Below, one piece after another: positions 16,962 through 25,218 of a stretch of 64,000 nucleotides of DNA. This DNA comes from Mycolicibacterium sp. MU0050 (lineage in GTDB: Bacteria; Actinomycetota; Actinomycetes; Mycobacteriales; Mycobacteriaceae). The position numbers and the translations under genes were made by a program. The stretch is from the NCBI RefSeq assembly GCF_963378085.1, contig NZ_OY726395.1:186001-250000 (forward strand). Direction: 5' to 3'. The notes below the pieces were generated by a model, which was not told where the DNA came from, searched no databases, and saw only the letters and a list, made by a program, of their open reading frames with translations. Every line of letters starts with the position of its first letter. Position 1 is the first letter of the stretch.

Positions 16962-17933
16962 ATGTCTCAACTGACCAAGGCAAACGGCAAGCTGTCGGAG
17001 ACGCAGTACGAGTCGGTGGGCGTTGCCGCGCCGCCGGCCGCGCCGGCGCCCACCTCCACCACGGAGTATGAGTCGCCCAACGGGCTCGAGCTCAACAATC
17101 CGGATCCCGACGCGGAGTCTTCCGGCGCGACTGCGCTCGCCGTCGGCGAGGACACCGACATCGAGTTCGGGGCCCCCGCACTGACGGAGATCGACGCCGT
17201 CGAGGTGCTGCCGGACGCCATCCTCGGCAGCTATCCCGAACTCGAGAATGTCTCCGAGGTCATCATCGGCGCCGACGAGCGCATCCGCGTCCATGGCACC
17301 GCCACGTATCCCTGGTCGGCGATCGTGCACCTGCGGATCGTCGCGGACAACGGAGCGGTCCTGGGCGGCACCGGGTTCCTCATCAGCCCGCGCACCATCA
17401 TCACCGCCGGGCACTGCGTCTTCCTGCATGAGCGCGGCGGTTGGGCCCGTTCGATCGAGGTGGTCCCGGGCCGCAACGGCGCGCAGCGCCCCTTCGGGAC
17501 GTTCACCGCGCCGCGGGCCTCGCTGCGCAGCGTCACCGGCTGGACCTCGAGCAAGCAGCGCACCCACGACTACGGTGCGATCATCCTGCCCGGCAACGCG
17601 CGTCCGGGCGCGCAGACCGGGACCTTCGGTTTCGCCTCACGCAACGACAACTTCCTGCTGGGGTCCGCGTTGAACCTGTCCGGCTATCCGGGAGACAAGC
17701 CCAACGAGCAGTGGTTCATGGCGCAGCGGACGAAATCGGTTGCGGAAAGGGTGATCACCTACGACATCGACACGGTCGGCGGCCAGAGCGGCTCCCCGGT
17801 CTGGGTGCTGCAGAACAACCAGCGCTACGCGGTCGGGGTCCACACCAACGGCCACACCTCGGGGAATTCGGCGACCCGAATCAACGGCAACGTGTTCGAC
17901 CGGCTCCTGGCCTGGAAGAACGAGGGACAATAG
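16962..17933 (+). CDS. V8-like serine endopeptidase without signal peptide
   Basis: A 323-residue chymotrypsin-fold protease of the glutamyl-endopeptidase (V8) type. Catalytic residues are His151 (ITAGHC), Asp203 (THDYGAI) and Ser276 (GGQSGSP). The first ~105 residues are acidic, low in hydrophobicity and look like a propeptide; the mature fold probably begins around RIRVHGTATYPWSAI. No Sec or Tat signal is visible, which is unusual for this normally secreted family. ATG at 16962 has AGGAG upstream. The next gene, 34 nt on, encodes a small Ig-like protein. Possible roles are an intracellular stress protease or a protein exported by another route. Confidence 0.88.
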   Translation: MSQLTKANGKLSETQYESVGVAAPPAAPAPTSTTEYESPNGLELNNPDPDAESSGATALAVGEDTDIEFGAPALTEIDAVEVLPDAILGSYPELENVSEVIIGADERIRVHGTATYPWSAIVHLRIVADNGAVLGGTGFLISPRTIITAGHCVFLHERGGWARSIEVVPGRNGAQRPFGTFTAPRASLRSVTGWTSSKQRTHDYGAIILPGNARPGAQTGTFGFASRNDNFLLGSALNLSGYPGDKPNEQWFMAQRTKSVAERVITYDIDTVGGQSGSPVWVLQNNQRYAVGVHTNGHTSGNSATRINGNVFDRLLAWKNEGQ

Positions 17934-17967
17934 CCGCAATGGACAAGCCGAGGTCGGTGGGGCGCCT

Positions 17968-18210
17968 GTGGTGACCCTGCGCTTCGAGGATCCCGACGGT
18001 CGCGCCCTGGTGGACGCCACCGTCGGGATCCGCAGCGCGCCTGTGGAAGTGCACGACATCACCGTCAACACCGACGGCGCGGGCCGAGTCCAGTTCGACC
18101 TCGCCGAACCCGGCCACTACGAGTTCTTCGTCGTGGCCGAGGGGGTGGCCCGCACGGTCGGTGCCGACCTCGGCCCCGACGCCGACGGGTCCACCCTGGT
18201 GGTGCGCTGA
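17968..18210 (+). CDS. small beta-sandwich (carboxypeptidase-regulatory-like) protein
   Basis: An 80-residue protein with the pattern of a carboxypeptidase-regulatory/transthyretin-like domain: VTLRFEDPDGRALVDATVGI, then VNTDGAGRVQFDLAEPGHYEFFV. It has no signal peptide and starts with GTG (17968, or the adjacent GTG 17971) 34 nt after the V8-like protease gene. A single such domain standing alone after a protease suggests an inhibitor, chaperone or targeting partner. That is inference, and no function is known. Confidence 0.6.
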   Translation: MVTLRFEDPDGRALVDATVGIRSAPVEVHDITVNTDGAGRVQFDLAEPGHYEFFVVAEGVARTVGADLGPDADGSTLVVR

Positions 18211-18217
18211 GCGGCGA

Positions 18218-18571
18218 CTACCAGAGCACCGCGATGCCGGCCGCGGCGAGCACCAGGATCCCGACGGCGTAGAACATCCCGCGCGGGACGGGCTGCCCGG
18301 TGCGCTTCTGGCGCGCCCCGCCCATCCCGATCAGCCCGCCGATCACCACCAGCAGCACCAGTTTGATGCCCAGCTTCGGGTAATTCAGTTCGATGCCCGC
18401 CGGCCACGGCGCGGCCAGGGCGAGACCGGTCAGCAGCGACACCAGCAGTCCGTAATCCATCACCCGGCTCACCCGGAATTGCCGGGAGACGAACTCGGTG
18501 ACCCAGGCGCCGAACAAGGTGGCGAACCCGATCAGATGAACCAATACAACTACGTCACGTAGTAAGTCCAC
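18218..18571 (-). CDS. small four-helix membrane protein
   Basis: A 117-residue integral membrane protein with about four hydrophobic helices (near 7-25, 40-56, 67-86 and 99-117) and a basic loop with PxxRG. It resembles uncharacterised mycobacterial membrane proteins. It converges with the Ig-like gene (7-bp gap) and is divergent from the TetR gene at 18646. A perfect palindrome lies across its first codons. Confidence 0.7.
   Translation of the reverse strand: MDLLRDVVVLVHLIGFATLFGAWVTEFVSRQFRVSRVMDYGLLVSLLTGLALAAPWPAGIELNYPKLGIKLVLLVVIGGLIGMGGARQKRTGQPVPRGMFYAVGILVLAAAGIAVLW
18549..18563. promoter_or_regulatory. 15-bp palindrome at divergent gene start
   Basis: ACTACGT-C-ACGTAGT is a perfect 7-1-7 palindrome overlapping the first codons of the membrane-protein gene, 83 bp from the divergent TetR start. 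Its position fits an operator for that TetR protein, but it also encodes LLRDVV, so selection on protein cannot be excluded. Confidence 0.4.
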
Positions 18572-18621
18572 ACCCCGATCGTAAGCCGCGACCGCGTTCG
18601 ACCAAACCCCGCACCATTTAC

Positions 18622-18636
18622 GTTACGGCGTGTAAC
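18622..18636. promoter_or_regulatory. inverted repeat upstream of TetR gene
   Basis: GTTAC-GGCGT-GTAAC (5-5-5) ends 9 bp before the GTG start of the TetR gene at 18646, in the position of an autoregulatory operator. Confidence 0.4.
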
Positions 18637-18645
18637 CATAACCGC

Positions 18646-19257
18646 GTGATCGACGAGTCCGCCGTCCGCGGTCGCCCCCGCGACCCGCGCACCGACCGCG
18701 ACATCATGGCGGCCACTCGTCGGCTCCTGGCCCGCGACGGCTACGAGCAGTTGAGCATCGAATCCATCGCCAAGGCGGCCGGCGTCAGCCGGCCCACGGT
18801 GTATCGGCGCTGGCCGTCCAAAGCGCACGTGGTGTTCGACGCGGCGTTCGCCGCCCCGAGGCAGGCCGAATTACCGCCTCCATCAGGGGATTTCGAAACC
18901 GATCTGCGGGCGTTCGTCCGGGGCGCGCTGACGTTCTGGAGCGACCCCGTCGTCGAGGCCGCGGCGCTGGGCATCCTCGCCGAACGGCACCGCAACCCGG
19001 ATCTGCACATCCGCACCCAACAGTTGCTCGACGAGCGCACCCGTACCGCGTTCCGGGAACTGGTACGCGCCGGGGTCGAGCAGGGGGCGGTGGCCCCCGA
19101 TACCGACGTGGACACCATCTATCAGGTGCTCATCGGAACCACCTTCTACCACGCCCAGCTGGGCGGCACCGCCGACCAAGACCTCGCAGATCGACTGTGC
19201 GCCCTGGTCATTCAGGGCGTCCGCTGCGCCCCAACCCGAAAGAAGGCATCGCGATGA
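18646..19257 (+). CDS. TetR/AcrR-family transcriptional regulator
   Basis: A 203-residue regulator with a clear N-terminal helix-turn-helix (IESIAKAAGVSRPTVYRRWPSK, about 42-63) and a TetR_C-like effector domain. It starts with GTG and its stop overlaps the ATG of the DUF1214 gene (ATGA), so it heads a three-gene translationally coupled operon with DUF1214 and sulfotransferase proteins. Two inverted repeats upstream are candidate operators. Confidence 0.92.
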   Translation: MIDESAVRGRPRDPRTDRDIMAATRRLLARDGYEQLSIESIAKAAGVSRPTVYRRWPSKAHVVFDAAFAAPRQAELPPPSGDFETDLRAFVRGALTFWSDPVVEAAALGILAERHRNPDLHIRTQQLLDERTRTAFRELVRAGVEQGAVAPDTDVDTIYQVLIGTTFYHAQLGGTADQDLADRLCALVIQGVRCAPTRKKASR

Positions 19258-20336
19258 GCCACATACCGGAGCTGTCGGCCGCCTACAACGAACTGCTCGA
19301 CGAACTGCGCGCCATCGAGCAGAAGCTGCTCACCGCCGACCCGCCGCTGAGCGAGCCCGACCTGCTCGACGGCTACCGGTTGACGTTCAGCCTGCTGCGC
19401 GTCACCGTCGACGCCTACGTGTGGGGCGACCGGGACAACCCGATCCTGACCGACATCATCGGCCCGTATCTCAAATGGGGCGGCGACAATTCGGACGCCT
19501 TCTATCAACTCGCGCCGTTGGACCCGAACCGCACCTACCGGGTCACCGGAAACCGCGGCGACGCCGCGTACCTGTCGATGACTGTGTACGGCGGACCCGG
19601 CGGCGGGCAGTACAGCAACCGCATCGTCGGCACCATGAACGACCGCAGCCTGGACATCGACGCCGACGGCAACTTCGAGTTCCTGCTCAGCCCCGAACCC
19701 CAGCCGGGCGCCTGGCTGCGACTCGACCCGGACGCGGAGTTCGCGCTGACCCGCGACTACCTCACCGAACCCGGCACCGGCCGCAGGCCCGAATGGAAGA
19801 TCGAGGCGCTGGACCCGCCGCCGCGTCGCCGCGACAGCGCCGAGGACCTGACCCGCCGGCTGCGGGCCGCCAAAACCTGGCTGCGCGAACAGGTGTCGTT
19901 CCTGCCCAGCCGGATCGGGCCGCCCAACGAGATCCACGAGCCGTTCCCGGTGCCCGAGCATGCCTACGGCTGGTCGGCCGCCGACGCCGCCTACGCGATG
20001 GGGGCCTACGAGCTGGGACCCGATCAGGCGCTCGTGGTGACGGGAACCTCACCGGAGTGCGTGTTCTGGAACCTGTGCCTGTGGAACCCGTTCCTGCACA
20101 CCTTCGACCACACCTACGAACGCGTGACCATCAACGGCGCGCAGGTCAGCTACGAGCCCGACGGATCCTGGGAGATCGTCATCAGCGACCGCGATCCGGG
20201 CCACCCCAACTGGGTGTCCACCGCCGGCCGTGCCAGCGGGCTGATCTGGCTGCGCTGGTTCCTGCCCGAACAGACGCCGCAGCGGCCGCAGTGTCGCGTC
20301 GTCGACCTCGCCGAGGCCGCGCGGGGCGCCCGGTGA
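19254..20336 (+). CDS. DUF1214 domain-containing protein
   Basis: A 360-residue soluble protein. The C-terminal half carries DUF1214 features (FWNLCLWNPFLHTFDH, WEIVISDRDPGHPNWVSTAGRASGLIWLRWF). The N-terminal region is helical with a GGDNSDAFYQLAPLDPNRTYRVTG segment. AGAAGG precedes the ATG. Its stop overlaps the GTG of the sulfotransferase gene (GTGA). The biochemical role of DUF1214 is not established. Linkage here to a sulfotransferase suggests handling of a small hydrophobic or hydroxylated compound. Confidence 0.85.
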   Translation: MSHIPELSAAYNELLDELRAIEQKLLTADPPLSEPDLLDGYRLTFSLLRVTVDAYVWGDRDNPILTDIIGPYLKWGGDNSDAFYQLAPLDPNRTYRVTGNRGDAAYLSMTVYGGPGGGQYSNRIVGTMNDRSLDIDADGNFEFLLSPEPQPGAWLRLDPDAEFALTRDYLTEPGTGRRPEWKIEALDPPPRRRDSAEDLTRRLRAAKTWLREQVSFLPSRIGPPNEIHEPFPVPEHAYGWSAADAAYAMGAYELGPDQALVVTGTSPECVFWNLCLWNPFLHTFDHTYERVTINGAQVSYEPDGSWEIVISDRDPGHPNWVSTAGRASGLIWLRWFLPEQTPQRPQCRVVDLAEAARGAR

Positions 20337-21577
20337 CCAGCACGCCGGCGCCGATCCGGTTCACCGACCTAAGCGAGCCGGTGTATCCCGAAGCCGCACA
20401 ACCGATCCGCGACGGCCTGGCCGCCTACAGCGCGACGGTGCAACTGGAACCCGACGTGCTGTGCGCGACCGCCGCCGAGCGCACCGGCCTGCACGACTGG
20501 GGTGACCCCGCGTTCCGCGGCCGCCTCGAGATCCTGTGCACCGCGCTGCGCGACGAAGCCGGGCTGTCCGACGTGGGTACCGCCGTCGTCTTCGAGCAAC
20601 TGGTGGGCAACCTGGTCAACCGGCTGCGGCTGGAGGCGCTGATCGCCGCCCACCCCGAGATCGAGGAGGTGGTGATCGACCGGCCGATCATCATCTGCGG
20701 CCTGCCCCGCACCGGCACCACCCACCTGCACAATCTGCTGGCCGCCGACCCCGGCCTACGGCACCTGCCGTATTGGGAGAGCCTGGAACCGTTCCCGACG
20801 CCCGAGCCCGACGACCCCGAACCCCGGCGGCAGCGCTGCGCCGCCGGCCTCGACCTGCTGCACACCTCGCTGCCGGAGTTCCGCCGCATGCACGACATGA
20901 CCGTCGAGCACGCCCATGAGGAAATCCAGCTGCTGGCCAATGACATTGCCGGCATGTTGTTCGAAACCACCTATCACGTACCGAGTTTCGCGGACCACTA
21001 CAAGTCCACGGATCAGGGACCGTCCTACGCCTACCTCAAGCGCACGCTGCAGGCCCTGCAGTGGCTACGCGGCGGGCGCCGGTGGGTGCTGAAGTCGCCC
21101 CAGCACCTCGAACAGTTCCCGACGCTGGCCGCCACCTTCCCAGACGCCACGTTTGTTGTCACGCATCGCGACCCCGTCGAGGTGACGACCTCGATGCTGA
21201 CCATGATCTGTTATGCGGCGCGGATGTCGACCGCGCGGCCCGACCCGGCCACGCTGACGCGGCACTGGTTGCAGCGCATCGGCGACCTGCTCGACGGGTG
21301 CGTGCGCGACCGTGACGTGCTGCCCGCGCAGCAGTCGATCGACATCCGCTTCGACGACTTCATGGCCGACGAGGAGGGCACGCTGGACACCATCTACCAG
21401 CGCGCCGGCCAACCGCTCGACGACCGGGCCCGCGCCGCGATGCGGGACTTCATGGCCGAGAATCCACGCGGCCGACACGGCGGGGTGATCCACGATCCGG
21501 CGGCGCTCGGGCTGGAGACCGCGGTCGTCGCGCAGCGGTTCGAAAGCTATCGGCGCCGGTTCGTCGATCCGTCATGA
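20333..21577 (+). CDS. sulfotransferase family protein
   Basis: A 414-residue PAPS-dependent sulfotransferase-like protein. The 5'-phosphosulfate loop is IIICGLPRTGTTHLHNLLAADP (near 119-140). The 3'-phosphate motif corresponds to VVTHRDPVEVTTSMLTM. Several mycobacterial paralogues act on lipids or sterol-like acceptors; the acceptor here is unknown. It is translationally coupled to the DUF1214 gene. Confidence 0.88.
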   Translation: MTSTPAPIRFTDLSEPVYPEAAQPIRDGLAAYSATVQLEPDVLCATAAERTGLHDWGDPAFRGRLEILCTALRDEAGLSDVGTAVVFEQLVGNLVNRLRLEALIAAHPEIEEVVIDRPIIICGLPRTGTTHLHNLLAADPGLRHLPYWESLEPFPTPEPDDPEPRRQRCAAGLDLLHTSLPEFRRMHDMTVEHAHEEIQLLANDIAGMLFETTYHVPSFADHYKSTDQGPSYAYLKRTLQALQWLRGGRRWVLKSPQHLEQFPTLAATFPDATFVVTHRDPVEVTTSMLTMICYAARMSTARPDPATLTRHWLQRIGDLLDGCVRDRDVLPAQQSIDIRFDDFMADEEGTLDTIYQRAGQPLDDRARAAMRDFMAENPRGRHGGVIHDPAALGLETAVVAQRFESYRRRFVDPS

Positions 21578-21584
21578 TGATCCG

Positions 21585-21998
21585 ATGACGGTGAAACTGG
21601 ATCTGCTCACACCCGGCATCGAGGTCGCGTTGGTGACCACCCGGCTCCCCGAAATGATCGCGTTCTACGAGAGCTTTCTCGGCCTGCCACCCCAGGGCGA
21701 GGTGGAGTTTCCCGGCGGCTCGCAGCGCCGCTACGCCGTCGGCACCAGCGTCGTCAAACTCGTCAGCTACGACAACCCGCCCCCGGTGCCCGCGGCGCCG
21801 GGGGGCGGCCGGGCCCAGGCCGGGATCCGCTACTTCACCATCGGCGTGAAGAACCTGCGCGAGGTCGCCGACAAGATCGCCGCGTCCCCCTACGAACTGG
21901 TCGAACCGTTGACGGAGTTCGCCCCGGTCCCGGGCATGGGTTGGTTGTTCGTCGCCGACCCGGACGGAAATCACCTCGAGTTCTTCGGAACGCTGTGA
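21585..21998 (+). CDS. VOC/glyoxalase-like protein
   Basis: A 137-residue vicinal-oxygen-chelate fold protein. It shows the two beta-alpha-beta-beta-beta halves; VALVTTRLPEMIAFYESFLGL is the first repeat's helix and LFVADPDGNHLEFFG is the C-terminal metal-ligand strand. It may be a lyase, isomerase or dioxygenase; the reaction cannot be predicted. It starts 8 nt after the sulfotransferase gene and is probably in the same transcript. Confidence 0.82.
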   Translation: MTVKLDLLTPGIEVALVTTRLPEMIAFYESFLGLPPQGEVEFPGGSQRRYAVGTSVVKLVSYDNPPPVPAAPGGGRAQAGIRYFTIGVKNLREVADKIAASPYELVEPLTEFAPVPGMGWLFVADPDGNHLEFFGTL

Positions 21999-22030
21999 TG
22001 AACGCCGCCGCCCGCGGGTAGTAATGGCTC

Positions 22031-23401
22031 ATGGAGCTGATTTCGCCGACCGACCTGATCTTCCTGCTGGGGGAGAGCCGTGAACATCCCATGCACGTCG
22101 GGGGGCTGTCGCTCTACGAGTTGCCGGACGGGGCCGGGCCGGATTTCGTGCGGGAACTGTACGAGGACGTCGTCGCCATCGAGGACTTCCAGCCGACGTT
22201 CCGCAAGCATCCGGCCACCCTGCTCGGCGGGGTCGCCAACGTGGGCTGGGCCTACGACGACGACGTCGACCTGGACTACCACCTGCGCCGTTCGGCGCTG
22301 CCGAGCCCGGGCCGCATCCGCGACCTGCTCGAGCTGACGTCGCGGTTGCACGGCACGCTGCTGGACCGGCACCGCCCGCTGTGGGAGGCCCACCTCATCG
22401 AGGGGGTGCCCGACGGGCGGTTCGCCGTCTACACCAAGGTGCACCACGCGCTGCTCGACGGCGTCTCGGCGCTCAAGCTCACCGAACGCACGCTGGCGAC
22501 CGACCCCGAGGACACCGAGGTGCGCGCGCCCTGGGCGTTGGCGCCCAAGATGCGGTCCCGCAGCAGCGCCGCCTCACCAGTCAACCGGCTGTTGCGCACG
22601 GTCACCGACACCGCCGGCGCGGTGGCCGGGGTGGCGCCGTCGACGATCAAGCTGGCGCGCGCCGCGCTGCTCGAACAGCAATTGACGCTGCCCTTCGGGG
22701 CGCCGAAGACCATCCTCAACGGCAAGATCGGCGGGGCCCGCCGGGTAGCGGCCCAGTCCTGGCCGCAGGATCGGATCAAGCGGGTCAAACGGGCCGCCGG
22801 GGTCACCGTCAACGATGTGGTACTGGCCATGTGCGCCGGCGCGCTGCGCGCCTACCTGCTGGAACGGCAGGCGTTGCCGGATACCCCGCTGATCGCGATG
22901 GTCCCGGTGAGCCTGCGCTCGGAGGCCGACGCCCACGCCGGCGGGAACCAGGTCGGCGCGGTGCTGTGCAATCTGGCCACCGACCTCGAAGACCCCGCGC
23001 TGCGGCTGGCAACCATCAGCGACTCGATGGCCGGCAACAAGAAAGTCTTCGCCGAGCTGCCCAAGATCCAGGCCATGGCGCTGTCGGCCGCGTTGTTGTC
23101 CCCGCTGAGTCTGGTCCTGCTGCCCGGCGTGGTGGGCAACACCCCGCCGCCGTTCAACGTCGTGATCTCCAACGTCCCGGGGCCGCGGCAGCCGATGTAC
23201 TGGAAGGGCGCCCGGCTGACGGGCAACTATCCGCTCTCGATCGCGATGGACGGCCAGGCCGTCAACATCACCCTGGCGTCCAACGCGGACCAACTGGACT
23301 TCGGCATCGTCGGGTGTCGGCGCAGCGTGCCGAGTCTGCAGCGGTTACTCGGCCACCTCGAGGACGCGCTGAAAGATCTCGAGCGCGCCGTCTGCGACTG
23401 A
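22031..23401 (+). CDS. wax ester synthase/diacylglycerol acyltransferase
   Basis: A 456-residue WS/DGAT enzyme that transfers acyl groups from acyl-CoA to diacylglycerol or fatty alcohol for storage lipids. The catalytic HHALLDG motif is at 138-144. The second conserved block around NVVISNVPGPRQPMYW and the C-terminal NADQLDFGIVG stretch are typical. Length is standard for mycobacterial Tgs proteins. Its TGA overlaps the ATG of the next gene by one base. Confidence 0.93.
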   Translation: MELISPTDLIFLLGESREHPMHVGGLSLYELPDGAGPDFVRELYEDVVAIEDFQPTFRKHPATLLGGVANVGWAYDDDVDLDYHLRRSALPSPGRIRDLLELTSRLHGTLLDRHRPLWEAHLIEGVPDGRFAVYTKVHHALLDGVSALKLTERTLATDPEDTEVRAPWALAPKMRSRSSAASPVNRLLRTVTDTAGAVAGVAPSTIKLARAALLEQQLTLPFGAPKTILNGKIGGARRVAAQSWPQDRIKRVKRAAGVTVNDVVLAMCAGALRAYLLERQALPDTPLIAMVPVSLRSEADAHAGGNQVGAVLCNLATDLEDPALRLATISDSMAGNKKVFAELPKIQAMALSAALLSPLSLVLLPGVVGNTPPPFNVVISNVPGPRQPMYWKGARLTGNYPLSIAMDGQAVNITLASNADQLDFGIVGCRRSVPSLQRLLGHLEDALKDLERAVCD

Positions 23402-23892
23402 TGGCGAGGCTCAGCGCGGGGGTGCTGCTGTACCGGTTCGCGGTGGGGAGTAGCGGGGGCGCTGCGGGCGGGGAACTCGAAGTCCTGCTCGCCCATCCCG
23501 GCGGCCCATTCTGGGCGCGCAAGGACGAGGGCGCGTGGTCGGTCCCGAAGGGGGAGTACGGCCCGGATGAGGATCCATGGGCCGCCGCTGCGCGGGAGTT
23601 CGCCGAGGAACTCGGGCTGCCGGTGCCCCGCGGGGAACGGCTGGACCTCGGCGAGGTCAAGCAGGCCGGCGGGAAGGTGGTCACGGTGTTCGCCGTCCAC
23701 GCGGACTTGGACATCACCGAGGCCCGCAGCAACACCTTCGCCCTCGAGTGGCCCCGCGGCTCGGGGCGGATGCGCGAGTTCCCCGAGGTGGACCGGGTGG
23801 CGTGGCTGCCGGTCGAGACCGCGCGGGCCAAGCTGCTCAAGGGCCAGCGGCCCTTCCTCGACCGCCTCCGGACCCACCTCGCCGAAAGGTGA
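23401..23892 (+). CDS. NUDIX hydrolase
   Basis: A 163-residue Nudix protein whose box reads as GEYGPDEDPWAAAAREFAEELGL, the GX5EX7REXXEE pattern, about 46-68. WSVPKGE upstream of the box resembles diadenosine-polyphosphate or diphosphoinositol hydrolases. ATG overlaps the wax-ester-synthase stop (TGATG). The stop codon lies inside a dispersed repeat (AGG TGA AG), so the repeat defines the C-terminus. Confidence 0.9.
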   Translation: MARLSAGVLLYRFAVGSSGGAAGGELEVLLAHPGGPFWARKDEGAWSVPKGEYGPDEDPWAAAAREFAEELGLPVPRGERLDLGEVKQAGGKVVTVFAVHADLDITEARSNTFALEWPRGSGRMREFPEVDRVAWLPVETARAKLLKGQRPFLDRLRTHLAER

Positions 23893-23942
23893 GTTTGGGC
23901 CGGTTTGTGCGAGTGGTTTCCGGCATTCCGTCGATCTCGGCG
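23881..23942 (+). repeat. GTGA-hairpin repeat, copy A
   Basis: A member of a dispersed family with the shape GCCCAAAC-GTGA-GTTTGGGC, then GTGCGAGT, TTCCGGC and CGTCGATCTCGGCG. The 5' hairpin arm is overwritten by the last NUDIX codons (GCCGAAAG), leaving two mismatches in the stem. The remaining spacer to 24012 is short and geneless. Confidence 0.75.
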
Positions 23943-24012
23943 ACACGCTCAGGCCTGAAACGGCAGCGACGGCGCACCCGCGGGGGCGCGCCGTCGCCGG
24001 AAGGTGCTGCGA

Positions 24013-24546
24013 CTACGGGCAGGTCACCTTGATCTCGAAGGGCTTGGTCACCATCTCCATCGGGTTGGCCAGGTCGGCGCCCGAGGCGGTGCCGGTGATG
24101 GTGTAGGTGTTGCCGTCCTTGGAAGCGGTGGCTTCGCCGCCCGGCGCCCCTTCGGCGTAGCCCAGAGCGACGCCGTCGACGCTGCCGAGTCCGACCGAGC
24201 GCACGACGGGCTCATCACCCTCGCTGACCACGGCGCCGATGCCGCCGGCCGGGTCGCCGAGGCCGATCTGGATGTTGCCGCCCATCGCGACGCACGTGGG
24301 GTCACCCTCGATGTTCTGGTCTTGGCCGTCGATGGTGACCTTGGGGCCGTCCACCGCTTCCTTGGCCGCGTCGGTGGCGGAGGTGACCGCGCTCTTGGCG
24401 GTTTCGGTGGCCTCCTCGACGGCGCTCTTGGCGCTCTCGGTGGCCTCGTTCACCCGATCGGAATTGGAACTGTCATTCGAACAGCCGACCAACCCGCCGA
24501 TCAGGATGGCCGCCCCGCTGACAGCGACTGCTAGCGCTCGCTTCAC
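24013..24546 (-). CDS. lpqH: LpqH-family 19-kDa lipoprotein antigen
   Basis: A 177-residue lipoprotein. The signal peptide ends at lipobox GLVGC (lipidated Cys22). A helical linker of repeated A-T-E-S-A-K-S-A-V follows (about 34-60), then the LpqH fold with GPKVTIDGQDQN, SVGLGSVDGVALGY and PFEIKVTC. The cysteine pair (DPTCVA and VTC) should form the family's disulfide. GTG at 24546 is chosen because AAAGGAG is 7 nt upstream and it matches the MKR start of M. tuberculosis LpqH. Cell-envelope lipoprotein, TLR2 agonist in pathogens. First of three tandem paralogues. Confidence 0.92.
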   Translation of the reverse strand: MKRALAVAVSGAAILIGGLVGCSNDSSNSDRVNEATESAKSAVEEATETAKSAVTSATDAAKEAVDGPKVTIDGQDQNIEGDPTCVAMGGNIQIGLGDPAGGIGAVVSEGDEPVVRSVGLGSVDGVALGYAEGAPGGEATASKDGNTYTITGTASGADLANPMEMVTKPFEIKVTCP

Positions 24547-24594
24547 CACTGTTCTCCTTTTGTCGTGATCCGCCGGGGTCGGCGAATCCCTCAA

Positions 24595-24622
24595 AAAGTA
24601 TGGTCGGCGGTCCCGCGATCAA
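24595..24622 (-). promoter_or_regulatory. promoter of lpqH
   Basis: On the minus strand TTGATC (24622-24617) and TACTTT (24600-24595) are separated by 16 nt, a good match to a housekeeping sigma-factor promoter. The start site would fall near 24588, leaving about 40 nt of leader. The surrounding spacer (24595-24709) is unusually AT-rich for this genome. Confidence 0.5.
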
Positions 24623-24709
24623 CCGGGAAATGAAAAAATTGTTTGCTGTACGCCGATAGTCATATGAAAACAGCGGTATCGACTTTTGCTCCGCGAGGGC
24701 GGAATCCGG

Positions 24710-25150
24710 TCAGCAGGCCACCTTGATCGAGAATGTGCCGGTGGTCCGGAAGCTGGGGGCGTCCGTGGCGAAACCGTCGGCGCTGCCGGTGACGGTGTAG
24801 GTGTTCCCGCTCATCGTGACCTCTGCCTCGTCGTCCCCGAGGCCGCGGTTGTAGCTGCCGGTGAAGCCGCCGAGTTCCCGGACGGATACCGATTCCGCGA
24901 TCAGCCCCTCGGCGTTGGAGATCACCAGGGTGCTGCCGGAGGTGTCGTCGCCGGTGGTGATGGTGGTCTGCGACCCCGCGGGGGTGCAGGACACCGAATC
25001 GAACTCGCCGAGATTGTTGTCGTTGATGGTGATCTCCGCGGTTCCGGAAACCAGCTCACCCGGCGGCGGGGTGTACTCCTCGGAGCCCGAGGAACAACCC
25101 GCCAGCACCGTCGCGCCGACCGCGGCGACGACCAAATATGAATACTTCAC
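24710..25150 (-). CDS. LpqH-like lipoprotein, paralogue 2
   Basis: A 146-residue lipoprotein with lipobox VLAGC (Cys19) and an LpqH-like core: GTAEITINDNN, SVSCTPAG, VEVTMSGNTYTVTGSA-like strand and a terminal FSIKVAC. The linker after Cys19 is much shorter than in lpqH. Same strand and same fold as its two neighbours, but strongly diverged. Envelope location is inferred from the lipobox. Confidence 0.85.
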   Translation of the reverse strand: MKYSYLVVAAVGATVLAGCSSGSEEYTPPPGELVSGTAEITINDNNLGEFDSVSCTPAGSQTTITTGDDTSGSTLVISNAEGLIAESVSVRELGGFTGSYNRGLGDDEAEVTMSGNTYTVTGSADGFATDAPSFRTTGTFSIKVAC

Positions 25151-25218
25151 CAGGGCAATGTATCCGGGCCGCGGGCGGCGGGGTCCCGTTTTGCCGTCGC
25201 GTCGTCGGCGTTGCGCGG

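Noticed and set aside
18623..18660. Leaderless promoter for the TetR gene at 18646
   Set aside because: No TANNNT box at the right distance; only the inverted repeat is clear.
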